From Cydia pomonella (Eukaryota; Arthropoda; Insecta; Lepidoptera; Tortricidae), in contig NC_084730.1 in the NCBI RefSeq assembly GCF_033807575.1, positions 1,905,986 through 1,969,985 of the forward strand: 64,000 nt of DNA, read 5' to 3'. Position numbers and translations under genes: made by a program. The notes under the pieces are model-generated. The model was not told the origin of the DNA. It saw nothing but the letters and a program-made list of their open reading frames with translations, and made no database searches. Within the stretch, counting starts at the first letter, position 1. The number at the start of each line of letters is the position of its first letter. Of this stretch, positions 57,581 through 64,000 are shown piece after piece.

Positions 57581-57805
57581 CCGGAGTGGACATAACACTC
57601 ATAAGCAGGGTCGGGTTTCCACTTAGGCCCACAAGGCCCGGGCCTAATAATGGTTTTGAGGTGGAGAAGGGGGCCTCCCTAAAATCTAAGTGCCTAGGGA
57701 CCCTAAATCTCTAAATCATTTCATAAAATTATTTCTTGTTTTACTCAAAATTTCTATTTAACCTTATAAATTCTCGTAAAAAAAAAAAACAATCTTCTGT
57801 TTTAG

Positions 57806-57955
57806 CCGGAGACCTGACTCCCGCGAATCTCCTGGGTCTACCCTCTCCCCGGCCCGGCAAGAGGAGCAGAGAGGAACTGCGGCAGCTGTGGAAGATGGCC
57901 ATCGACCAAACTGTACTCCTGGTCAGGATGGAGAGAGAAAACGCCAAGCTCAAAA
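57806..57955 (+). CDS. plx: Pollux exon 14: helix before the TBC domain
   Basis: The acceptor is atcttctgttttag. Two bases complete Ala, then GDLTPANLLGLPSPRPGKRS, REELRQLWKMAIDQTVLLVR and MERENAKLK follow, with one base of a split codon before gtaagt (residues 699-748). The block REELRQLWKMAI..VLLVRMERENAKL is strongly like the helix ahead of the TBC domain in TBC1D1/4. Leu/Ile/Met spacing and charge suggest an amphipathic or coiled-coil helix. Fragments of a duplicate follow in the intron. Confidence 0.95.
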
Positions 57956-58043
57956 GTAAGTTCTGTGTTGGTTAAAATAATATTTGTTGCCTTCTCTGGA
58001 GCTTAAGAGGTAAGTCTTCAGACTTGACTTAGGAACAGAAGCC

Positions 58044-58345
58044 AAAAGAAGACTGTCCTATTGGCTGGATAACAGGAAAACGTCGAGCTGAGTCTTGAAG
58101 AGTTGAAGAGGCTCTCGGGATCTTGAAAGCTAAGTCTGCATATCTCTACTCCCGTGAATCTCCTGGGTCTACCATCTCCCCTGCCCCATCTCTCCAAGAG
58201 TAGGCAATAACAATAATCCATCGTTTTATATACAACCTCCAGTAAAGTTTTAGTTTTAAGCTTCTTGGTGTTAACTTTCTGGACCATAATAGCCAAGTTC
58301 CGTTGACTTGCCAAAAGGAGCAGGCAGGGACTCTGGCAGCTGTTA
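58044..58345 (+). pseudogene. Scattered fragments of exon 14
   Basis: Three pieces can be seen. At 58044-58095 (actgtcctattggctggata, ggaaaacgtcgagct) is the exon's 3' part. At 58148-58200 (actcccgtgaatctcctggg, tctaccatctccc) is its 5' part. At 58310-58345 (ccaaaaggagcaggcaggga, ctctggcagctgtt) is its middle. The order is shuffled and no frame remains. Confidence 0.8.
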
Positions 58346-58645
58346 GGTGACTGCTATAGTTATTGGCCACTCCATAGGAATTGGGCACTCCATAGTAATT
58401 GGTCACTCCATCGTAATTGGCCACTCTTAACAATAAGAATTCTATTACCTTGTTTCTTTTTGATTTGTTAAGGGTCGGTTGCACCAAACCGTCTGTCATC
58501 GTTAAAGCGTTCGCTAAATTTTATTGTATGGGAAGTTTCATACCTCACTGCTGTCTGACGTTGATCAGGCCGCTAAATATGGTTGGTGCAACTGGCCCTA
58601 AGAGTGGCCAATTACTATGGAGTGACCAATAACTATAGCAGTCAC
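58345..58645. repeat. 24-bp tandem array with inverted arm, split by a MITE
   Basis: Units of taattggccactccat type repeat about four times at 58357-58430. The sequence aagagtggccaattactatg at 58600-58640 is the reverse of part of the array, as is aactatagcagtcac at its end. A MITE (58468-58602) with ends agggtcggttgcaccaaacc and ggttggtgcaactggccct lies between them. Confidence 0.82.
58468..58602. mobile_element. MITE with ggttgcacc ends
   Basis: The inverted ends are agggtcggttgcaccaaacc and ggttggtgcaactggccct. The centre has cgttcgctaaattttattgt and no frame. This end type is common in insect genomes. Confidence 0.85.
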
Positions 58646-58699
58646 TCGTCAGGATGACAAAATATGTGCGGTCAATATTATTTTGTTTATATGTTACAG

Positions 58700-58867
58700 A
58701 AAGCGAAGAAACCTCAGCAGTGCGTCGTATAAAGCTAGAATACGTGGAGCTAGGCGCATGTGACACCGGCGTGGTGTCTATGTGGGACTCGCTCCTGGCC
58801 TCTAGAGACCGGTTGCAGCCAGTAGCTAAAGTTGATAGGCATATGTTGACTCAAGCTGTCATACAAG
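58700..58867 (+). CDS. plx: Pollux exon 15: segment leading into the TBC domain
   Basis: The acceptor is tttatatgttacag. Two bases complete Lys, then SEETSAVRRIKLEYVELGAC, DTGVVSMWDSLLASRDRLQP and VAKVDRHMLTQAVIQ follow, with G of a split Gly codon before gtgaga (residues 749-804). The family pattern is R-x-KL-x-Y-x-E-(I/L)-x-x-C, then a Trp-(D/E) helix and a K-(V/I/F)-D...AV-x-QG end, and all parts are present. It sets the phase for the first TBC exon. Confidence 0.95.
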
Positions 58868-58986
58868 GTGAGAGTTCGAACTCTATATACTTACTTTACT
58901 CTTTGGTACGATAGGTATATACCTACCGACGTAATTGTGTACCATGAAAAGGGACAACAGGCAATCGCCGCTTAAAATAATTGTAC

Positions 58987-59310
58987 ACAGATACATTTTC
59001 AAACATCCAAATCACTGACAACGCACTTCACTCCGTCAATAACGTCTAAGTTCATGTCATGTCCTTGTGCTACCCTAGCGCCACCGGAGAGATTTCGAAC
59101 TATTATTTACAGCTGCCAGCTGGACACTTTAGCATCAGTCCTCCTATGGAGTGTGGAATTAAGATGAGTGGCATCTCTTATGGTAGAACTGTTGCAAAAG
59201 TGTCCAGCTGTCAGCTATAAATAATAGTCCCAAATCTCTCCAGAGTAGCGCTAGAGTAGCTAAGAACCTAGGCGTTATTGACGGAGTGAAGTGCGCTGTC
59301 TATGATTTGA
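58987..59310. mobile_element. Nested MITEs, family J outer
   Basis: The outer ends acaacgcacttcactccgtc and gacggagtgaagtgcgctgt pair. The inner element is 59098-59230, with ends gaactattatttacagctgc and agctataaataatagtcc. A lone left half of the outer element is at 34148-34290. Confidence 0.85.
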
Positions 59311-59456
59311 TTTTTTTGTTCAAGTACTTTAGGTATTGTAGCGCCACCTATTTAAAGTTTTTTGGTACATGGATATTTCGTTCCTTATCTCCTACCTTCC
59401 GTAAGTCCTCCCTTAAGAGATTGTTCTCCTTACCCCTACGCTGTATACAACCATGT

Positions 59457-59745
59457 TATAGGCAAAAAACTTAAGTAAGTCACCTGTTGTATGTAGTTGT
59501 GACGTGTTCGAATAGACATTTGTTTTGTTTGTGTGTGTCTTTTAAACATGCATTGTCTATTCGAACACGTCACAACTACATACAACAGCGGTGGCAGCAT
59601 GGTTCCTTTTTTATCACCTGTCACTATGCCCGTCACTTTCGCGCTTACATATTTGTTAGAACGTGACAGGAATGGTGACAAATGATAAAGAGTCGACCAT
59701 CTTAGCCCTACTGGTGACTTACTTAAGTTTTTTACCTATAATTGA
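59457..59745. mobile_element. Nested inverted-repeat elements
   Basis: The outer ends aaaaaacttaagtaagtcac and gtgacttacttaagtttttt pair. Inside lie a second inverted pair (tgttgtatgtagttgtgacg and cgtcacaactacatacaaca reading, 59485-59587) and a family D repeat (59590-59712). Confidence 0.85.
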
Positions 59746-60032
59746 TTTGACAGAATACATAAATATATAATTTTTTATTCAAATGTTTATTTTTGCATTT
59801 TTCGTTTTGCGGATTTATCAAGAATATTTAAGATATTATTACTAAGTTGTTCTACTCATACCATCGAAATTTTTACTCTTACCCTCCAATGTCATAAATC
59901 TTTATTTTGTAACTGTTGTATAAAACATGTTTCGCATTCTCTCAAAGGTTAGCTGGAAGAGATCCCTTTTAAGGATAAGTTCGCTTTTGTCAAAGAGAAT
60001 TAAGAAGACCAATAGTGCTCACAATAGATGTC

Positions 60033-60300
60033 GCGGTAAACAAAAAGTGTAATGCTCAACGATTTTCCGCTAATATTATAACCAGAGTAACCGGAACTGT
60101 ATTTTCAACTCCTACGCTTACTCTGGTTATAATATTAGCGAAAAATCGTTGAGCATTAGACTTTCTGTTTGCCGCGACATCTATTGTCGAGTAGCAGTAC
60201 TGAGAGTTCCGGTACTTGACGCTAGATGTAGACTACGTAATTAATAGTATTTTTGGTAACAAAACCGCTGTATGAAGTGAGCACTCTCGGTCTTCTTAAT
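60033..60300 (+). repeat. Interspersed repeat, family A copy 3, with inverted end
   Basis: From about 60115 it follows 709-930. The preceding bases 60050-60114 (aatgctcaacgattttccgc, taatattataaccagagtaa) are the inverted form of its own left end. This suggests the complete family has inverted termini. Confidence 0.85.
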
Positions 60301-60365
60301 CCTCTTTGCCCTTGTACACCTGTTTATGTGCAATCAAGTGACATACATACATACATAAAATATAT

Positions 60366-60505
60366 CCCCCTTATTCATAAACGTGTGCTAAAGTTGCCAA
60401 GCCGGTAACAATCGTTTGTGCCTTTCCATCATACCAATACGTCGGAAAGGGACAAACGATTGTTACCGGCTTGTCAAGTTTAGCACACGTTTATGAATAA
60501 GGGGG
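60366..60505. mobile_element. MITE ending next to the exon 16 acceptor
   Basis: The ends cccccttattcataaacgtg and cacgtttatgaataaggggg pair perfectly, as do the inner segments ggtaacaatcgtttgtgcc and ggacaaacgattgttacc. It ends at 60505, with the splice acceptor AG at 60519-60520, so the branch-point region of the exon must lie in or next to the MITE. Confidence 0.92.
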
Positions 60506-60520
60506 TATGTCATCATCCAG

Positions 60521-60685
60521 GGGTCCCCCGCATGAGCCGCGGGCTGGTGTGGTACTTCCTGGCCGAGCAGGCGAGCCTGCGCGCGCCGCCGCCCGACCCC
60601 CGCCGGTACCCGCGCTACCAGACCCCCTACAGGACGCTGTTGGCGGGACTGACCAAGCACCAGCACGCCATATTGATTGATCTAG
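60521..60685 (+). CDS. plx: Pollux exon 16: first TBC exon
   Basis: After gtcatcatccag two bases complete Gly, then VPRMSRGLVWYFLAEQASLR, APPPDPRRYPRYQTPYRTLL and AGLTKHQHAILIDL follow, with G of a split Gly before gtacgt (residues 805-859). GVPRMSRGLVWYFLAEQ is the first TBC motif (R-x-x-x-W). The QHAILIDL end begins the catalytic IxxDxxR motif: Ile855 and Asp858 lie here and Arg861 in the next exon. TBC RabGAPs supply Arg and Gln fingers that speed GTP hydrolysis by Rabs; human TBC1D1/4 act on Rab8, Rab10 and Rab14 in vesicle traffic. The exon is GC-rich. Confidence 0.96.
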
Positions 60686-61288
60686 GTACGTAACTACTAA
60701 ATAGGGATCTTAAGAAGGAAGTTATTTTACCACTTTGGAAGTGTCTCTCGCACAAACTATTCAGTTTAGAAAAAAATTATATTAGAAACCTCAATATCAT
60801 TTTTAAAGACCTATCCATAGATACCCCACACGTATGGGTTTGATGAAAAAAGATTTTTTGAGTTTCAGTTCAAAGTATGGGGAACCCCCAAAATTTATCG
60901 TTTTTTTTCTATTTTTGTGTAAACATCTTAATGCGGTTCATAGAATACATCTACTTACCAAGTTTGAACAGTGTAGCTCTTATAGTTTCGGAAAAAAGTG
61001 GCTGTGACATAATCGGACAGACAGACGGACATGACGAATCTATAAGGGTTCCGTTTTTTGCCATTTGGCTACGGAACCCTAAAAAAGACCACCTTTGTAT
61101 GTACACAGTTATACAATAAAAAAATATTCTATCCTATTCTAATTTGACAAGGTTCTCATAAAAACCGGTTTAAAAATGACGGTTTTTCGAGCGAAACCGA
61201 AATTAAAAGGTTTTTCGCCAAGTACATGATAACGGTTTGGAAATTTAACCGGTTTCCGATCCTTGCTACATAGTCTTACTTGTTCCAG
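60686..61288 (+). other. plx: Intron 16
   Basis: It holds a reverse family F repeat (60760-61083) and, at 61141-61267, a sequence with several ccggtt/aaccgg motifs ending ttccgatccttgcta. The latter resembles the end of an hAT-like element but no matching left end was found. Confidence 0.6.
60760..61083 (-). repeat. Interspersed repeat, family F copy 3
   Basis: The reverse orientation of the repeat at 36107-36500. It ends ggttccgttttttgccattt and ggctacggaaccct, and contains tacccacacgtat-type sequence shared with the other copy. Confidence 0.75.
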
Positions 61289-61440
61289 GCCGCACGTTTC
61301 CCCAGCACTCGTATTTCGCGTCAGCGCTCGGTCCGGGACAACTCGCTCTCTACAACATCCTCAAGGCGTACTCCCTAGTAGACCCTGACGTAGGCTACTG
61401 CCAAGGACTTAGCTTTGTTGCTGGAGTGCTTTTATTACAT
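61289..61440 (+). CDS. plx: Pollux exon 17: catalytic core of the TBC domain
   Basis: The acceptor is cttacttgttccag. Two bases complete Gly, then RTFPQHSYFASALGPGQLAL, YNILKAYSLVDPDVGYCQGL and SFVAGVLLLH follow to phase 0 before gtaagt (residues 860-910). Arg861 is the arginine finger of IxxDxxR. Tyr896-Cys-Gln898-Gly is the glutamine-finger motif YxQG. Both are intact, so the enzyme should be an active GAP. The GQLxLYNILKAYS core is identical in type to TBC1D1/4. A broken copy lacking YxQG follows. Confidence 0.97.
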
Positions 61441-61462
61441 GTAAGTACTTGCCAAGTGGCAT

Positions 61463-61590
61463 TTATAGGAACAGCTCTCGGTCCAGGACAACGAGCCTTC
61501 TGCAATATACTCAAGGCGTACTCCCTAGTAGACCCTGACTTAATTTGACTTAATTTTGTTGCTATAAAGGTAAGTACTTGCTAAGTGACA
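61463..61590 (+). pseudogene. Dead copy of exon 17
   Basis: It keeps gctctcggtccaggacaacg, ctcaaggcgtactccctagt and agaccctgac, then loses the bases for the YxQG motif and has stops (taatttgactta). A donor-like gtaagtacttgctaagtg follows at 61570, matching the intron start after the real exon, so the duplicated unit covered the exon end and the first intron bases. Confidence 0.92.
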
Positions 61591-61852
61591 AATCGTCGGG
61601 GATAGTGCAATACCGGGCAACTAACAAAGTCGTAAGAGTTCGAAATTCAAACAATGTACAGTCGAGTACACAGATATCTTTACAACCCAACATTTCAAAT
61701 ATATGTCAACGCGACCTTAAAGTCAGTGTCATAGAGGCGTGTAAATATATTATTGGCATGTTGGCTTGTAAAGATGTTGGTGACGTCGACTGTACAAGGT
61801 AATTGGACCTTACTGCATTTGTTAGTTACGCGGTATTGCACTATCCCCGACG
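61590..61852. mobile_element. Nested MITEs
   Basis: The outer ends cgtcggggatagtgcaatac and gtattgcactatccccgacg pair perfectly. The inner element (61658-61798) has ends gtacagtcgagtacac and gacgtcgactgtaca. The inner one is the later insertion. Confidence 0.9.
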
Positions 61853-62354
61853 AAATGTGACAATATCTATTGACTGATTCAACTGTCATCTTAGTATTTA
61901 GGATATAAATCATACTGACAACTTGAAGGACCTTGACAAGTCAATTCTATCAGCAAGGGCGTTGCCAGCTATGGGCTATCAGTTGAGATAGCTGATGGCC
62001 AAGAGGAAGGGAAGGGGCATTCAGTTACAAATTTTGTTCTCTTTGGGGGGGGGGGGGGGGCAGCTGATATCTTTGAACTTAATATAGTTAAAATTTCAGT
62101 TCAGGGAGCGGACGAGTTATTTAAAAACGTACCGCTTTTTTTATATCACAATAAAAATAAAACTTGATAGAAAATCACAAGCATATGTCTAAAACGCACT
62201 TTTAAAATGTATAACAATTCATGCACAAAAGCTATATAAAAAAAACGTCCAAAATGCGCAATAATATTCTTCATCATTTCGCTCACGGTTATGCTCAGTG
62301 AGACTGAGAGAAGAACCGACCTACGGAACCTTAATACTTCCTTTCGTGTTGCAG

Positions 62355-62453
62355 ACGGAGGAAGCTGATGCCTTTATTCTCCTTCGGCACCTCATGTTCA
62401 GACGAGGCCTCAGGAAACAGTACTTGCCTGACATGAGCGCTCTACAAGTTCAG
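62355..62453 (+). CDS. plx: Pollux exon 18: TBC domain helices
   Basis: The acceptor is cctttcgtgttgcag and the exon reads TEEADAFILLRHLMFRRGLR then KQYLPDMSALQVQ, phase 0 at both ends, before gtattt (residues 911-943). The family has (S/T)EE-x-AF-x-x-L-x-x-LMF...GLRKQY-x-PDM-x-x-LQ-x-Q at this position, so the match is close. It provides helices that pack under the catalytic fingers. Being phase 0 on both sides, it could be skipped without a frameshift, but there is no sign that it is. Confidence 0.96.
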
Positions 62454-62541
62454 GTATTTATCTGCCTACAATATATTAAAGCACCTATTCCCATCCGTTC
62501 CCGACGGGGATAAAATTACATTAATCATTGTTTTTTTTTAG

Positions 62542-62695
62542 CTTTACCAACTATCCCGCCTACTCCGCGACCACGAGCCGGAACTGCACGCCAAACTGGA
62601 ATCTCTGGACATCTCTCCTGCACTCTACGCAGCTCCATGGATGCTGACTCTCTTCACAAGCCAGTTCCCTCTGGGTTTCGTCGTAAGGGTCTTCG
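62542..62695 (+). CDS. plx: Pollux exon 19: TBC domain, PWMLTLF segment
   Basis: The acceptor is cattgttttttttag and the exon reads LYQLSRLLRDHEPELHAKLE, SLDISPALYAAPWMLTLFTS and QFPLGFVVRVF, with G of a split Asp before gtgagt (residues 944-994). The family pattern (M/L)YQLSRLL-x-D, then LYAAPW-x-LT-x-F-x-SQFPLGFV-x-R-(V/I)-(F/L)D, is complete. This segment forms the core C-terminal helices of the TBC fold. Two open, 5'-shortened copies follow at 62730 and 62875. Confidence 0.96.
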
Positions 62696-62729
62696 GTGAG
62701 TCTCTCTCCTTACACCTAATTGAGGTCAG

Positions 62730-62835
62730 AGCAAACTAGGATCCCTGGACATCTCTCATGCACTCTACGCAGCGCCATGGATGCTGACTCTCTTCAGAAG
62801 CCAATTCCCTCTTAGTTTCGTCGTAAGGGTCTTGG
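62730..62835 (+). CDS. plx: Possible alternative exon 19b (duplicate)
   Basis: From AGC at 62730 the frame reads SKLGSLDISHALYAAPWMLT, then LFRSQFPLSFVVRVL, with G of a split codon before gtgagt at 62836. It has no stop. It starts after an AG (62728-62729) preceded by ctctctccttacacctaatt, so a phase-0 acceptor is available, and it ends in phase 1 exactly as exon 19 does. It lacks the first 16-17 residues of exon 19. It could be a mutually exclusive exon or a recently dead copy; transcript data would decide. Confidence 0.45.
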
Positions 62836-62874
62836 GTGAGTCTCTCTCTCTCCTTACACCTAATCTGAGGCCAG

Positions 62875-62980
62875 AACAAACTGGGATCTCTGGACATCTC
62901 TCCTGCACTGTACGCAGCTCCATGGATGCTGACTCTCTTCACCAGTCAGTTCCCCCTGGGCTTCGTTGTTAGAGAGCTCG
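62875..62980 (+). CDS. plx: Possible alternative exon 19c (duplicate)
   Basis: From AAC at 62875 the frame reads NKLGSLDISPALYAAPWMLT, then LFTSQFPLGFVVREL, with G of a split codon before gtaagt at 62981. It is 106 bases, the same length as 19b, with the same phases and a similar tccttacacctaatctgagg tract before its AG. Differences from exon 19 are mostly synonymous apart from the RVF to REL change at the end, which alters a hydrophobic helix position. As with 19b, use in mRNA is unproven. Confidence 0.45.
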
Positions 62981-63233
62981 GTAAGTCTGTCTCTGTCTAG
63001 ATATATCTCCCTCTTTGTCTACACCTACTCTGAGCCAAAACGGGGGTGTTTTTTTTTAACCATGGCAATGTGGATATCAAATGAAAGCTAGTGAAAAAAC
63101 CATTTCAAAATTATATGTAGCCATCGGCTTTTTTGTTTTTATTATTAATTTACTTGTTGAAGAAACTTGCCGCCCTTGTCCACTCACCTAATGGTTGCCA
63201 GACTATATCTTATAATTTGTTTTTTTTTTCCAG

Positions 63234-63403
63234 ACCTAATCTTCCTGGAGTCCCTCGACATCGTGTTCTCCGTCTCCCTCGCACTACTTGCTGCGCATAG
63301 AGACGGACTGATGTTATGCGAGAGCTGCGAGGAAGCAGCCGAGTATTTGAAACATAAGCTGCCGGATATGAACAAGGCGCTCTGTGATCGAGTTATAAAG
63401 AAG
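63234..63403 (+). CDS. plx: Pollux exon 20: TBC domain, last exon in window
   Basis: The acceptor is ttttttttttccag. Two bases complete Asp, then LIFLESLDIVFSVSLALLAA, HRDGLMLCESCEEAAEYLKH and KLPDMNKALCDRVIKK follow to phase 0 before gtaaca (residues 995-1051). The family counterpart is D-(M/L)-IF-L-x-x-x-x-x-(I/V)-F-x-x-(A/S)-L-x-LL-x-x-H, near the end of the TBC domain, then the start of the C-terminal helices. The remainder of the protein and the stop codon lie beyond 64000. Three decayed copies follow, two with the same in-frame stop. Confidence 0.95.
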
Positions 63404-63410
63404 GTAACAT

Positions 63411-63749
63411 ATATCTCCGTCTCTCACACACTTCTCGCGGCGGATAGAGACGGGCTGATGTTATGCGAGAGTATCTCAAACATTAGCTGCCGGATATGAA
63501 CAAGGCGCTCTGTGATCGAGTCATGAGGGAGGTAAGATACATCTCCATCTCTCTCGCACTGCTCGCGGCGGATAGAGACGGGCTGATGTTATGCGAGAGC
63601 TGCGAGGAAGCAGCCGAGTATTTGAAACATTAGCTGCCGGATATGAACAAGGCGCTCTGTGATCGAGTTACAAAGAAGGTAAGATATATCTCCGTCTCTC
63701 TCGCACTGCACGCGGCGCATAGAGACGGGCTGATGTTATGCGAGAGATA
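63411..63749 (+). pseudogene. Three decayed tandem copies of exon 20
   Basis: Copy two (63411-63531) has an internal deletion after ttatgcgagag. Copy three (63541-63678) is nearly complete. Both carry TAG in place of AAG (aacattagctgccgg) and both keep a donor gtaaga. Copy four (63685-63749) stops after ttatgcgagag. All keep gtctctct-type starts and gatagagacgggctgatgtt or a close form. With the shared stop they cannot encode the domain. Confidence 0.93.
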
Positions 63750-63837
63750 AGCATCTTAATTCTAATGCTCTGAAGGGGGGTCATGTTCTGAAAAGTGTGC
63801 AGAAAGTGATACGTTTCTGCACTAAAACACTTTTTTT

Positions 63838-64000
63838 TTTATTATACGACATTATTACACAAATTGACTAAGTCCCACGGTAAGCTCAATAAGGCTTGTG
63901 TTGCGGGTACTTAGACAACGATATATATAATATATACATATTTATAAATACTTAAATACATAGAAAACATCCATGACTCAGGAACAAATATCCATGCTTA
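63838..64000 (-). mobile_element. tRNA-headed SINE, reverse, cut by the window end
   Basis: Read on the minus strand it has the body tgttcctgagtcatggatgt and the tail ttaccgtgggacttagtcaa, then a poly-T-adjacent end at 63838. The tRNA-like head would lie beyond 64000. It belongs to the family of 23027-23298. Confidence 0.9.

Larger units (their letters stand above)
57257..57805 (+). other. plx: Intron 13
   Basis: It contains a decayed copy of exon 13 (57305-57385), the exon-derived hairpin (57414-57580), a GC-rich stretch 57600-57700 with gggcccaca-type sequence, and an A-run before the acceptor ttctgttttag. Confidence 0.75.
57956..58699 (+). other. plx: Intron 14
   Basis: It contains fragments of exon 14 (58044-58345), a tandem taattggccactccat array, an inverted copy of part of that array and a MITE inserted between the two. 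The acceptor is tgtttatatgttacag. Confidence 0.75.
58868..60520 (+). other. plx: Intron 15
   Basis: About 1.65 kb consisting mainly of inverted-repeat elements: 58987-59300 (nested), 59457-59745 (nested), a family A repeat with an added inverted end (60033-60300) and a MITE that ends 15 bases before the acceptor (60366-60505). Only 59750-60030 looks unique. Confidence 0.75.
61441..62354 (+). other. plx: Intron 17
   Basis: It contains a dead copy of exon 17 (61463-61590), nested MITEs (61590-61852) and a G-run at 62046-62060. The remaining sequence (61860-62340) has nothing that I can support. The acceptor is ctttcgtgttgcag. Confidence 0.75.
62696..63233 (+). other. plx: Intron 19
   Basis: The first 285 bases are two copies of the 3' part of exon 19. 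The rest (63001-63233) is AT-rich, with a T-run leading to the acceptor ttttttttttccag. Confidence 0.8.

Noticed and set aside
62046..62060. Poly-G run as a possible regulatory site
   Set aside because: A single homopolymer of 15 G; could be a real slippage tract or a sequencing problem, but nothing more can be claimed.

Overview
The window is lepidopteran-like insect nuclear DNA: AT-rich, with short exons inside long introns, tRNA-headed SINEs, Jockey/RTE-like LINE tails, many inverted-repeat MITEs and hAT-type elements with 8-bp target duplications. No prokaryotic gene organisation, rRNA gene, CRISPR array or free-standing tRNA gene was found.

One protein-coding gene on the + strand appears to span almost the whole window. 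Twenty coding exons, with AG/GT borders and compatible phases at every junction, join into an open frame of about 1,086 codons. The product is recognisable as the Rab GTPase-activating protein of the TBC1D1/TBC1D4 (AS160) family, called pollux (plx) in Drosophila. In order it shows the end of the first PTB domain (1393-1498 and 38116-38285), a linker, the start of the second PTB domain (47760-47900), a 225-residue low-complexity exon with a basophilic-kinase site (48657-49331), the rest of PTB2 and the Cys-rich segment after it (49811-51046), the middle linker (51503-57256), the helical segment before the TBC domain (57806-58867) and most of the TBC RabGAP domain with both catalytic fingers (60521-63403). 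The start codon, most of PTB1, the end of the TBC domain and the stop codon lie outside the window.

The first intron (1499-38115) is about 36.6 kb and is filled with transposon debris: two hAT-like elements side by side (9880-10892 and 10906-12709), a MITE inserted in a MITE of its own family (21848-22090), a 16-bp minisatellite (17331-17449), SINEs, LINE tails and many inverted repeats. The introns between 38 and 48 kb carry a SINE with a perfect 19-bp target duplication (41301-41621) and a 2.2-kb TA-flanked element rich in a TATTACCG motif (42258-44441). Those from 48 to 64 kb are short, with small MITEs near splice sites.

The most unusual signal is that many exons of this gene have local, partly decayed duplicates just downstream, often still carrying the 5' splice site. 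This is seen at the exons starting at 1393, 38116, 49811, 50924, 57141, 57806, 61289, 62542 and 63234. Two copies of the 62542 exon remain open, keep donors and have phase-compatible acceptor-like AGs, so they could be alternative exons. Copies of the 63234 exon share a stop. One copy of the 57141 exon sits in a 76-bp perfect inverted repeat. Calls rest on reading the sequence and on family knowledge; no database search was run.
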